A stretch of 64,000 nt of DNA from Sutcliffiella tianshenii (lineage in GTDB: Bacteria > Bacillota > Bacilli > Bacillales > Bacillaceae_I): positions 62,001 through 126,000 of the forward strand of contig NZ_JAFBED010000001.1 in NCBI RefSeq assembly GCF_016908565.1, read 5' to 3'. This document shows, in pieces, positions 18,801-26,500 of the stretch. Below the pieces are notes generated by a model that worked only from the letters and a program-made list of their open reading frames with translations, made no database searches and was not told the DNA's origin. The number at the start of each line of letters is the position of its first letter. Positions within the stretch are counted from its first letter, which is position 1. The position numbers were made by a program, and so were the translations under genes.

Positions 18801-19460
18801 AGATGCAGCGTTTTGTGGAGCAGGAGTAGCCTCTACAAAATCCGCGCTGTTATCGTTTGTATCATAGCCGTTTCCTGAACCAGGAGTGTAGCCATCTGCA
18901 TTGCTTTTACGGGTTAGGCTTTTTCCGGATACATCTACAGCAGGTGTACCTTCACCTACAGTGGATGAACCATCGCCTGTACCATATTCAAGACCGTCTA
19001 CAGGGTTCCCGTCGGCATCTTTCAACACGATACCGTCAGAATTTCCATTTTGCCAGTCTCCGCCTTCCCTAACCAGATCAGGCACAATGTCTGTGCTGCC
19101 AAAGTCTCCTGAATTCAGAGGACTGACCTCCCCGATTAAATAAAAACTGTATGGAGCAATCACAGTGCCATCCGGAATTGTTACCGTATTGGACTGTAAC
19201 TGGCCAAGTTGGTTATAATGCTCGAGCTTCCACCCTGAAATATCAACAGCATTTGCTGTCGGATTATAAAGCTCTAAAAATTCATTGTTATCTGTCCCAT
19301 TAGTAGAAGATTTTTCATCATAGAAAAACTCACTGATAACAATATGATCTGCAATATTCGTCTGCGCATTTGCCGGCTTCATCGGAACCATTCCCATGAG
19401 CAGGACAAAAATGAATGCTAACGAAAACCATTTCTGATTCTTGCGAACTAGCTGGTACAT
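12858..19460 (-). CDS. Giant LPxTG-anchored multidomain nuclease/phosphoesterase (YhcR/YfkN-like)
   Basis: A 2200-residue cell-wall protein. A signal peptide (~1-32) is followed by a lamin-tail-like domain (ISEFFYDE, NEFLELYNP; ~37-130) and several OB-fold segments of the YhcR type (~240-640, again ~1430-1620). A PHP/CehA-like metal hydrolase domain follows (VPHAHTSYSDGKG near 735, VTDHSNW, FNHPNWP). Then come a CARDB-like domain (~1070) and a glutamine-amidotransferase-like domain (~1170-1400). A full 5'-nucleotidase domain (~1625-2090) carries ILHTNDSHSR, DAGDTFHG, GNHDFNYG, DGHSHT and NGGGIRDSID. The tail has Gly-Asp/Gly-Asn repeats, LPNTA near 2163, a membrane helix and RRKESAE for sortase anchoring. 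It probably scavenges phosphate or nucleosides from extracellular nucleic acids. GGGGG precedes the ATG. No sortase gene is in the window. Confidence 0.9.
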   Translation of the reverse strand: MYQLVRKNQKWFSLAFIFVLLMGMVPMKPANAQTNIADHIVISEFFYDEKSSTNGTDNNEFLELYNPTANAVDISGWKLEHYNQLGQLQSNTVTIPDGTVIAPYSFYLIGEVSPLNSGDFGSTDIVPDLVREGGDWQNGNSDGIVLKDADGNPVDGLEYGTGDGSSTVGEGTPAVDVSGKSLTRKSNADGYTPGSGNGYDTNDNSADFVEATPAPQNAASMAEQPNGESTDPTDPTDPSISTIADVRLGGKGQQDVIVEGIVTTAPGGFGGESFYMQDATGGLMVYTSNEYADVAIGSKIKVTGSTDEFKGKFEIIPSAVEVINPTAGEPASKTVTVEEVAEAKEAQLVDLKSVTITELTSDSYNNANITVSNGTNTAAVKLDSRTGFKAENLSVTVGDVVNVVGVVEQKGTGPDTYHVLLRTPDDIAVVPEGPVDPEVSPIADAKVQTAGTEVTIQGVVTHAESSTAMYIQDATSGVQINTTGKGVSLSDFVEGEELKVVGKTSVYNGEIQISVEAAEKITKLGTKALPVPAVITLDQIDAHQGELVKVELAQLKDITSDQYSFIIEDMSKNTTKLYHSRADNFTKTAYKAGEYYSIVGIAAKFKDPQLKLRFGADLVKQDAPETAKLPIIFGVKPAKMVTINEYKPEISGKIDEADAEIDWTSFKLLVDGVDVTTETTVNQSAFTFSYTPATDMALGEHSISVEVTDVAGAKTSYVSYFYIQEAKDDSDYNFYFGVPHAHTSYSDGKGTPAEAFEMAYENDLDYLIVTDHSNWLDGDEYVSDRKEFVEKVGSEWHATKEQMNAFNSEHSGEFLAMRGFEMTSSNWGHINVTNTNDYVEAKQTVVELGDFYEWLTTEENAVAAFNHPNWPSDSFNDLAYVPEIDHLMAMIEVGNGAPPYSYARAEEHFFRAMDNGWHVGAINGQDNHSANWGVPDNMTAVVAEDLSNESFMEALKARRVYSTEARDTKLRVKANGYWMGSTVDVQDGTDLNFDIWVQDSDNPISEIQIISNGGNVLDSVMVGEKTEFAWTPTIQDGSGANWYVVKVIHTDSKWTTASAIYTSGGESDVKLTLLQVNPDPSVPGSETELTATISNMGVRSAENLEVKFYHGSVSEENHIGTGNIPYIGPGKRADATTTWIPTASGQDKIIAVLTEIPGVTTVTEITKSIKVVESNGQKVLVDSAHSNADVPGSMNNFMELLRRSGYHAKYNSEAYTAEVLAGYDVLVINAPNKVFTDAEMTAINDWVQAGGSLMLASKSNFNFDNKKLNPLLEKMGSGIRINSDNVYEPNTSDKFSGGMKWSVYAHTAPATTSGLNENLDAIRYFSGASLVDENLSALTNDPETGLEILVAGNATSYNYNVEEGYHTYNEAIGGENDADQTSGPDGESIPLIAKEYVGEGRIVVAGRHFYSDFEIVNDVSNTSFTLTLMDWLADHERIQSISDVRANAQDGDIVTVKGVVTAPTNKFFDTIYIQDETGGISLFGAQGRDLPVGTVVIATGGITTFEGELELEYENFDMEILYVGPGEPVEAKEVTAQQIIDGTFNGQLVELKGTVKEINDEGSFMIVNDGKNDARIHVDGYLPLGVERFKVGDYISVSGIASSGADGNRIRVIFAEDMEITEKITNITILHTNDSHSRVTESSSSIGFAKLSTLVKQYRENNSNTLLLDAGDTFHGQTFATLTEGKSIVDIMNAMGYDSMAAGNHDFNYGYDRLLELTEMADFPVLSANIIVDETGDYLLPPYMMQEVDGIKVGIFGLSTPETHYKTHPKNVEGLTFTDPVEAAKDMVAELESEGADVIIALSHLGTDASSTETSIKVAQGAPGIDVIVDGHSHTVDNINESGTLIVSAGEYTENLGVVELSFKGKELVSKTRDLITKADMEGIEADPDVQAVIDLINKEQEEILSEVIGETTVHLDGAREQVRVHETNLGNLITDAMLEATGADVAITNGGGIRDSIDVGEITIGEVITVLPFGNYIVTKEVSGADIKAALEHGVSDYPNPKGAFPHVAGIMFSIDKDKPAGERVHSVTINGVALDMKKMYTLATNDFMAAGGDEYSMFADYPILNEYAGLDEAVMAYIAQFEVISPVVEGRIKVEATPTGGGDGDGDGDGDGDGDGDGDGNGDGDGDGDGNGNGNGNGNGNGNGNGNGGNNGGNNGGNNGGKLPNTATNTYNLLLIGMLMLGLGTGSFFYFRRKESAE
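12975..13152 (-). repeat. In-frame hexanucleotide (Gly-Asp/Gly-Asn) and 12-bp (GGNN) repeats
   Basis: Tandem CCATCG and CCATTG hexamers run from about 13015 to 13152 and encode alternating Gly-Asp and Gly-Asn on the minus strand. A 12-bp repeat encoding Gly-Gly-Asn-Asn follows (12975-13012). Together they make the wall-spanning linker before LPNTA. Exact hexamers allow length variation by slippage without loss of frame. Confidence 0.9.
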
Positions 19461-19504
19461 CTTTTTCCCCCTTAAAATTGTTTGTTTTTACTAGATTCAC
19501 AGAA

Positions 19505-19518
19505 TGGAAGCGCTTTCT
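19505..19518 (-). promoter_or_regulatory. Candidate catabolite-responsive element (cre)
   Basis: On the minus strand AGAAAGCGCTTCCA matches the Bacillus cre consensus (TGWAANCGNTNWCA) at 12 of 14 positions. It lies 45-58 bp upstream of the giant LPxTG gene, between it and the divergent HupE-like gene, so CcpA control is possible. Nothing else clear is seen in this 280-bp AT-rich gap. Confidence 0.45.
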
Positions 19519-19740
19519 ATGTAAAAATCAACTATGCTAAAATCCCCATTTTCCCCCATTTGAAAAAAATAAACCTAGTAAAGTAGTACATTATTAATTT
19601 AACAGAAAACATTGCAGAAAAATATCAATTTTCTATAAATTTTTTGTAAAATTATCCGATATTTTGAATTATTTCTAAAAAAGACATGGTATTCTATTAA
19701 TGGTTAATACAAGTACACAAAAAACTTGGGGGTAAGCGCT

Positions 19741-20835
19741 TTGAGAAAATTAATAAATATCATTTTAGTGGGACTAATAGTATTCCTGCCATTTTTACAG
19801 CCAACGGCTTCTCATGCACATGCGCTAAGTGCAAGCTTCGGGAAGATTGTGCTGGAAGAGAGTCAAATTACCTATACATTTTCCATTGATGATTTGTCGG
19901 TTATTGAAAATATCCAGCTTGACCAAAACAATAATGCCACTCTATCGCAGGAGGAAGTAGATAACGGAAAAAGCTCCATCGAGGAATGGATCGGTCAAAA
20001 TTTGACCATGCAGGTGGATGGCGTGGCACTCCGTCCAAACACAGGTGAAATGATCAGCGAGCAGCGCAACGACAAAAACGTGGTAACCACCACATTGACA
20101 TATCCGCTTGCTGATGAAAGCAAATCTATCACATTAGTGGACAACTTCTATAAAAATACCAATGACAATACAACATACACACAGCTTTTGACCATTGAAC
20201 AGGATGGCGACTTCTCGGAGAAAATCATCAAAGGGGACGAACGTACATGGGAAGCGGATCTGACAGTCGAAGGAGCAGCAACAGCCGGTACCAGCTGGTG
20301 GGAGTTTTTCGTTTTCGGGATGGAGCATATCCTTACCGGGTATGACCACCTGTTGTTCTTATTTGCACTTCTACTAGCTCGACAAACCTTTAAGGACCAT
20401 ATCAAGGTGGTAACCGCCTTTACGATTGCCCATAGTATCACAATCACGCTTGGCTACCTGGAGATCATTAAATTACCTGGACTGCTCGTAGAATCTGTTA
20501 TTGCTCTCAGCATCGTCTATGTGGCGGTAGAGAACATCTTTAGAAAAGAAGTAAAAAAACGTTACATCCTAACATTTATGTTCGGACTTGTTCACGGACT
20601 TGGTTTTGCGGGATTGCTATCTGAAATGACCATTCCAAAAAATCACCTTGCAGTATCACTGTTGAGCTTCAACCTAGGCATTGAGGTCATCCAAGTGGCA
20701 TTGGTCGCATTAGTGCTTCCGTTCCTGACAAAGCTTCAAAAGCTGAAACAATATCCAAGCACACTGAAATACGGATCTGCAATTATCATTTTTATCGGTG
20801 GATATTGGGTAATTGAGCGAGTGTTTCAACTATAA
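19741..20835 (+). CDS. HupE/UreJ-family membrane protein
   Basis: A 364-residue protein. I start it at TTG 19741, 7-8 nt after GGGGGT. The frame is open to 19726, but that start lies over the ribosome binding site. A signal peptide ends near ASHAHA. An extracytoplasmic domain of ~160 residues follows, then about six membrane helices with HupE-type motifs: MEHILTGYDHLLFLFALLL, AHSITITLGYL and GLVHGLGFAGLL. The conserved His and Asp residues in these helices are taken to bind metal. The family is linked to nickel or other metal transport. It is convergent with an ABC system that has a His/Glu-rich loop, which supports a metal role. Metal not determined. Confidence 0.85.
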   Translation: MRKLINIILVGLIVFLPFLQPTASHAHALSASFGKIVLEESQITYTFSIDDLSVIENIQLDQNNNATLSQEEVDNGKSSIEEWIGQNLTMQVDGVALRPNTGEMISEQRNDKNVVTTTLTYPLADESKSITLVDNFYKNTNDNTTYTQLLTIEQDGDFSEKIIKGDERTWEADLTVEGAATAGTSWWEFFVFGMEHILTGYDHLLFLFALLLARQTFKDHIKVVTAFTIAHSITITLGYLEIIKLPGLLVESVIALSIVYVAVENIFRKEVKKRYILTFMFGLVHGLGFAGLLSEMTIPKNHLAVSLLSFNLGIEVIQVALVALVLPFLTKLQKLKQYPSTLKYGSAIIIFIGGYWVIERVFQL

Positions 20836-20867
20836 AAAAAAGGCTGCTACGGCAGCCTCTTTTTTTA
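20834..20867. terminator. Bidirectional rho-independent terminator
   Basis: AGGCTGC (20841-20847) pairs with GCAGCCT (20852-20858) around a TACG loop, with A7 on the left and T7 on the right. It serves the convergent HupE-like and lipoprotein genes. Confidence 0.92.
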
Positions 20868-21359
20868 TCTAATTTGATATGGCTCTATCGAGTCCGCCTT
20901 CAAGCGGAACATGCTAATCAAACCCGTTATCGGATCCACTTCTTCTCCAACCTCTAGCGTACCATATGCCCATAGCCCTTCTTCCGTAAACTCCAACTGT
21001 TTCCCGTCCGGCGGGAACACGGCAATGGCTTCAATGTATTCCGGGTTATCCGAAGAACAGAACGGACATGCCGCACCTGCCATCGGGACTAAATACACAA
21101 AGCCGTATTCCAGTGGAGTGATTTCTGTCATATAGCCCTTGATTCCTACCTTCTTGCCTTCAAGTTCCAACATCTTGTCGGTAATTTTTCCGTCTCCTGT
21201 ATCCGACTGGGTAAAAAAGTCATCAAATGTGATTTCTGTTAGTGTTCCTTCATTAGATTGTCCCGCTTCTTTTTCCTTGTTTGTATCATCCGCAGCGCCC
21301 TGTGAGGAGCATGCTGTCAGCACAACCAGCACTAGAGTAAGTAGCATTTTCTTCCACAT
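20865..21359 (-). CDS. Lipoprotein with DUF3299-like OB-fold domain, part of an ABC operon
   Basis: A 164-residue lipoprotein. The signal peptide ends in LTAC, so Cys17 is lipidated. An acidic linker follows, then a compact domain with the strand pattern VGIKGYMTEITPLEYGFVYLVP and a CPFC pair (AACPFCSSDNP). This resembles DUF3299-type proteins encoded beside MacB-like ABC transporters, including a zinc-regulated uptake system in Vibrio. It follows the permease gene at once (1-bp gap), so it probably works with that transporter at the outer membrane face. The CPFC pair could bind metal or act in redox. Family assignment is moderate. Confidence 0.65.
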   Translation of the reverse strand: MWKKMLLTLVLVVLTACSSQGAADDTNKEKEAGQSNEGTLTEITFDDFFTQSDTGDGKITDKMLELEGKKVGIKGYMTEITPLEYGFVYLVPMAGAACPFCSSDNPEYIEAIAVFPPDGKQLEFTEEGLWAYGTLEVGEEVDPITGLISMFRLKADSIEPYQIR

Positions 21360-21360
21360 A

Positions 21361-22602
21361 TTAAAACTCCCTTTTTCGATTTAGTAGATAAGATGGCAGT
21401 ATTGGCAACAGTGCGATGCTTGTTGCTCCCACAAATACCAGGCCAGCATAAAGTGCATATTCAACCGGTAATCCCACATCACCAAGCTTCAGCCCGAATT
21501 GCGAAAGACTGATCATTTTCAATCCTGCAAAAATGAGGTAAGCAAACACGATGCCAAGAATGGTCCCTGCACCGGATAAAATGAATGTTTCAAGCAGGAG
21601 ATTGGCCAGAATCTTATTTCTGTTTACCCCAAGCGACCTGAGAATGGATGTTTCCTGTTTTCTTTGATGGATGGAGCTGATGATGGCAAAGACAATAAAC
21701 AGTCCAGCCAGAACAATGGACACTCCCGTCAGCAAATACGCGAGATTCTTCCCATAGTCAAACGTTTCGAGAAGCTGCCTGAATGTACGAACCGGGAAAA
21801 TCGCCTGCACCTCATGAATGGAATCCATTTCCTCTTTCAGGCTTGGAATATGGCCAATCTGCTGAGGCTTTAACATTAATGCTGTAATTTCCAGTTCATC
21901 TTCTTCATGTTCTTCGTCGTGTTGCTCCTCTTCGTTGTCTGAAGCAGCATCTTCATGCTCCTCGTGCTCTTCTTCATGCACAAGCCACACACTTTCAATA
22001 GGTGTAAAAATCCCTTTATCATCAGCGGTCCCGGTCGGCTCCAATGTACCAACCACTTTATAAGTAAAACCACCGTGCTGGTCACCATTTTCACCTAAAC
22101 CATGATTACCGGTGAAAGTATCACCAACTGAAAGATTCGCTTCTTTCGCGACAAACGAACCTAGCACCACGTCCCCAGGCTCTTCAAACCAAGCCCCATC
22201 AGCTAAATGGAACCGTTCGGCCAAACCTTCCCGATACGGAAGAAAGAAATCCTGGGTCGTCCCAACAATCGGCAAACCGTAATAAGAATCTCCCAATGCC
22301 AAAGGGACAGCCCTAAGTATTCGGTCATCCTCTTTCATATCTTCATAGATATGATAGGGGATATTGCCGATTGGGGCATCGAGGTACATCACGCTGTTCA
22401 AAACAAGCTGTGTTGGACTTCCCTCTGCCCCTACTATCAAATCATAGGTGGCAGACTGCTTTTTGATTCCTTGTTCAATACCTGAAGAAAGCATGATAAC
22501 AAGGAAAGTGAGGGTAACTGCCAAAGTGAGCGCTACAACCGTGAATGCTGCATTCAGCTTTCTCCCTTTGATGCTGAGAAGAGTATATTGGAGGATGTTC
22601 AT
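21361..22602 (-). CDS. ABC transporter permease (MacB/FtsX type) with His/Glu-rich loop
   Basis: A 413-residue permease: one N-terminal membrane helix (~19-41), a large extracytoplasmic domain and three C-terminal helices (~290-400), the FtsX-like layout. Residues ~203-232 are almost only His, Glu and Asp (HEEEHEEHED, EEEQHDEEHEEDE), a strong candidate metal-binding or metal-sensing loop. It overlaps the ATPase gene by 4 bp. With the ATPase and the OB-fold lipoprotein it forms a three-gene operon. MacB-type systems usually act as mechanotransmission devices and not as channels, so the His-rich loop could pass metal to or from the lipoprotein. Zinc is my guess from analogy. Confidence 0.85.
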   Translation of the reverse strand: MNILQYTLLSIKGRKLNAAFTVVALTLAVTLTFLVIMLSSGIEQGIKKQSATYDLIVGAEGSPTQLVLNSVMYLDAPIGNIPYHIYEDMKEDDRILRAVPLALGDSYYGLPIVGTTQDFFLPYREGLAERFHLADGAWFEEPGDVVLGSFVAKEANLSVGDTFTGNHGLGENGDQHGGFTYKVVGTLEPTGTADDKGIFTPIESVWLVHEEEHEEHEDAASDNEEEQHDEEHEEDELEITALMLKPQQIGHIPSLKEEMDSIHEVQAIFPVRTFRQLLETFDYGKNLAYLLTGVSIVLAGLFIVFAIISSIHQRKQETSILRSLGVNRNKILANLLLETFILSGAGTILGIVFAYLIFAGLKMISLSQFGLKLGDVGLPVEYALYAGLVFVGATSIALLPILPSYLLNRKREF

Positions 22603-23303
22603 CGCAATACCTCCTTCAACACACCGGAGTAGGATTTATTGATTTCTTCCATTGTGATCATTCTGGTAAATCCATTGGCTATATGTACATCATGTGTAAC
22701 CGTGATCAGTGTTGTTCCATTGGTTCTACTGATATCCTGGATCTGATTCATGATATGGATACCTGTTTTGATATCAAGATTGCTTGTAGGCTCGTCTACC
22801 AGCAAGATTTGTGGATTATTCAGAAGAGCCCTGGCTATTGCAACTCTCTGCTGCTCTCCTCGAGACAACTGCATTACTCTGTTCTGCAATCTCTTTTCCA
22901 GCCCCAGTTCCCTAAGCAGAGAGACGGCCTTTTCCTTGGCATACTTTTTATCCAAACTCGAATTCGCCAGCTGCTGAACAAGAACATTTTCAACCGCTGT
23001 CATTGCAGGAAAGAGCTGAAACTCCTGAAACACCATCCCGATATTCCTGCCGCGGAATTCATCGCGCTCTTTTTCCGTTTTACATGTGAGCTCCTCACCC
23101 AGCAACTGAATGGTTCCACTTGCAGGCAAAACCAAACCAGATAACAACCTCAATAAAGTGGTTTTTCCTGATCCGCTTGGACCCATAATCGCCAACTGAT
23201 CCCCTTTACTTACAACCAATGAATCTATATTTAGTATTTCTTCCTTTTGTTTATTCACCCGTACATCATAACGAATATTTCGACAAATTATAGCATCTTG
23301 CAA
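22599..23303 (-). CDS. ABC transporter ATP-binding protein (LolD/MacB type)
   Basis: A 234-residue ATPase. It has Walker A GPSGSGKTT near residue 41, the Q-loop VFQEFQLFP, a signature of the form LSRGEQQR in place of the usual LSGGQQQR, Walker B ILLVDEPTSNLD and the H-loop VTHD. The Gly-to-Arg change in the signature (LSRGE) occurs in this subfamily and need not abolish activity. It is the first gene of the operon with the His-rich permease and the lipoprotein. The upstream 200 bp (23304-23509) shows no recognisable metal-regulator box. Confidence 0.92.
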   Translation of the reverse strand: MQDAIICRNIRYDVRVNKQKEEILNIDSLVVSKGDQLAIMGPSGSGKTTLLRLLSGLVLPASGTIQLLGEELTCKTEKERDEFRGRNIGMVFQEFQLFPAMTAVENVLVQQLANSSLDKKYAKEKAVSLLRELGLEKRLQNRVMQLSRGEQQRVAIARALLNNPQILLVDEPTSNLDIKTGIHIMNQIQDISRTNGTTLITVTHDVHIANGFTRMITMEEINKSYSGVLKEVLR

Positions 23304-23468
23304 CTTTCCGTTCTCCCCCTTTGGTGTTCTATTACTGATTCTACCATTTAATTGTTAAGGGGAAATATAATTTTTGTTGAAAGATAGAATTTTCTTGAAA
23401 CAGACTTTTTATGGTTTCTCTGTTTAATTGCTGTGGTTTTTTATCCGCACCCTAATTATGAAAAATAA

Positions 23469-23495
23469 GGACCCATCTTCCATGAAGATGGGTCC
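23469..23495 (-). terminator. Hairpin terminator of the giant subtilisin gene
   Basis: GGACCCATCTTC (23469-23480) pairs perfectly with GAAGATGGGTCC (23484-23495). A T-rich stretch (TTATTTTT) follows on the minus strand. Confidence 0.8.
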
Positions 23496-23509
23496 TAAAG
23501 TCTAGCTGG

Positions 23510-26500
23510 TTATTCGATTATCTTTTCCAGTGATGCTGCAATAGCTGCACTTACTGCTGATTGCCCACCAAATATAGTTACTTGCTTGACTCCTTGTTCT
23601 GTCATATAACTAGAAACTACACCTGGAACGTCATCACCAACCAGTAAGATAGAACTGTTATTTTTCGAAGCTAAAACAGCTCCAGTCAATGCATCAGCAA
23701 ATCCTTTTCCAGTAGCAACATACATATGCTTACTGGATACCCCGAATGCTTTCGCTACTTCTATATTTGTTTCATAGCGGTCTCTTCCGCGTAAGCGGCT
23801 AGCCGAAGGTAGTTGATCTGCAATCTCTTCAGGGATCATCGCATATCCACCAACTACAATGCTTTCTGATGCTCCTAACGCATCGATTGCATCCTTAGTA
23901 TATCCAGATAAGCTCTCAGCTGACGTTAATAAGATTGGCAAGCCTTCTCTTGCTGCAAAGCTAGCAACAGAAAGTGCATCTGGGAAGTTTTTACCATTTG
24001 CTATTACAACTGTATCCGCTCCATTTGGAGCTACTTGCTCAGAGATTAGTGCTGCAGTATGATATCTGTCAGATCCAGCAATTCGAGTTACCTCTAGACC
24101 TTCATTTTCTAGTTGGGAGGAGATATCATGACTTACCGCACTGCCTCCACCAAGAATTATCACCCTACCAGCGCTCAATCGAGTAATTTCTTCCATTGTC
24201 TCACCTGGTAATTGATCGCTTCTTGTAAGCAATATCGGCGCTCCCAGTTTATGGGCTAAAGGCACCCCAGCTAATGCATCTGCATAGTCATCGCCTCTAG
24301 CTAGCACTACAGTATCTGAGGTTGTCCAGCCGTTTCTGCTAGTTTCAACTGCAGTTTGATATCTTGTCGGACCGGAAATACGTTCTAACTGCTCTTGAGA
24401 AATAAACAGTTTACCAGCGGCTTCTTGTACAACCTTGTTCCCAGCCACATCTGTTAATTCCACTTCAATAATGGCACCTTGAAGGTCTACATTGGTCGGA
24501 ACGGTCCATGTTCCTTTGTATACCCCTGGTTCCACTTCTTCCATTTCATTGCTAGAAGAAGACTGAGTAGTGATTTGGGCAGGAAGCTTAATGGAATAGC
24601 TTGCAGTTCCGCCTTCAGATTCACTTCTAAAGGATACTTCCACCTTATCTCCTGGTTTTACATATAGATCCGAAGATGGCGTTAATTCTGTAATCACCGG
24701 TGAACTTAGGTTTACTGTTACCGTTCGTTCCACCGTTGTCACATTTCCTACTGAATCTAAAGCTTCCACTTTAACCGTATGTGTTCCTTCTTCTAGAACG
24801 ATCCGAGTAGAGAACGCTCCATTCTCATCCACAGCTACTTCTTCACCATTTACTAGAATTCGACCTAAATTCGCATCTGTTGCAGTACCATTTACATCCA
24901 CCACTTCTTTACCGGTTACCATGTTATCAACAGGAGAGGTTACTTCAAGCTGCGGTCCTTCAGTATCCACGATAACAGTAACCTTCTTATCAGCAGTAAC
25001 TTCACCGGCAAAGTTGTTGGCTTTTAGAACAAGCTCATAACTGCCATCTTCCAAATCTTGTATCTCTACGCTGAAAGAGCCGTCCTTTTCTGGTAAAACT
25101 GTTGCAAGCACTTCTTCTCCGTGAAGAATCGCGACAGTACTTCGATATTCTCCTGTACCAGTCAAGGTCACTTTTCCATCCGTGGAGATGATTTCTTCTT
25201 CATCTGCTACCGGTGCTGCCGGTAATTCTTGCACTCCATCTCTTGCCCATTCGATTGCCTGAAGATATAACTGCTTCCCTTGTTCAGTCCAACCTTGTTT
25301 CGGGCTGATCATATTGTTTACAGCGTATGTGGAGAGTAATAGATGCATATGATTCTTACTTTGGAAATCGTAAGCAATCGTTGCGCCTTTATCCTCTTCA
25401 TCCACAATAAGATTTGCAAGTGTAATACCTTCATAGTTCTCAAATGTTGCATAAGGGCTCTTCTCACTATGAATTTTGATTTTTTCTTCATCTAATCCTG
25501 TGAAGATTTCATGGTCCTTTTGTACATCTACATAGACAGCTCCTTCGTTATAACCGTGTTCTGCACGAACAGGACTACCAAATGCTTTTTCCAGTAGTTG
25601 TATGGAGCCATCAACACCCCAAGTATCTACAAACACCAAGCTCGTTTCATTCTTGTTACTTTCATCAATAAGTTTTTGTAGCTGCTCTTCCGTTCCGGTA
25701 TTTGTGTTGACGATAATTACTTCATAGTTATAAACATCGTCTACAATATCCCATTCACGTTTTTGTGCAGCTAGGCCACTCTCTTCAAGGAAGTCCGTGA
25801 TGGAAGTTTGAATATCTCCCAGTACGGCAATGTTGAAGTCACTTAGCTTAATGTTTAATTCAACATTTTCCCCATCTTCAATCACAATCTCTTGTGTGAC
25901 TGTTTGATAGCCATTTACTTCAATTTTAATTTCATATTCACCCGCAAGGAGTTCATCGAATTGATAAGCACCCGCTTCGTTCGTCTCAACTGTTTCTTCA
26001 TAAAGACCGGTCTTCTCTGTCAGGGTAACTTTTGCCCCTTCCAGCCCATTGCCTTCTGTATCTGTTACTTTACCGGTGACACTCATGCGGTCTGTCTTTT
26101 CCATTTCAAAGTTCAATTCGACTGCTTGGCCAAGTTCCTCGATTACAGCAGTTCCAGTTTGAGGAACAAACCCTGGGATTTGAACTTTCACTTCATGGCT
26201 TCCTACCCCTACGCCTAGACGATATTGTCCTTCTCCATTGGTCTCTGTGCTCAACCCTTGGCTTTCAATGGATACGGTCGCACCTGGAATAGGATTTCCT
26301 TCCTTATCTTTGACTGTACCAGTTATTTCGCCAAGACTGGCTGCTATTGCCCAGTCAACCGCGTTTGTGAAGATCCGTGTTGTATCATCTGTCCATAATG
26401 TCTCAGGATTCCCGTACGCCCCGGCATGTATGCTGGATAATAAAATGTGAACATTGTTGGCGGTTCTAAACTTATAAGCGACTCCTCCACCAATGGTTCC

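Noticed and set aside
23304-23509. Zur or Fur box before the metal-type ABC operon
   Set aside because: No match to the palindromic TCGTAATNATTACGA-type box or a Fur-type box was seen.
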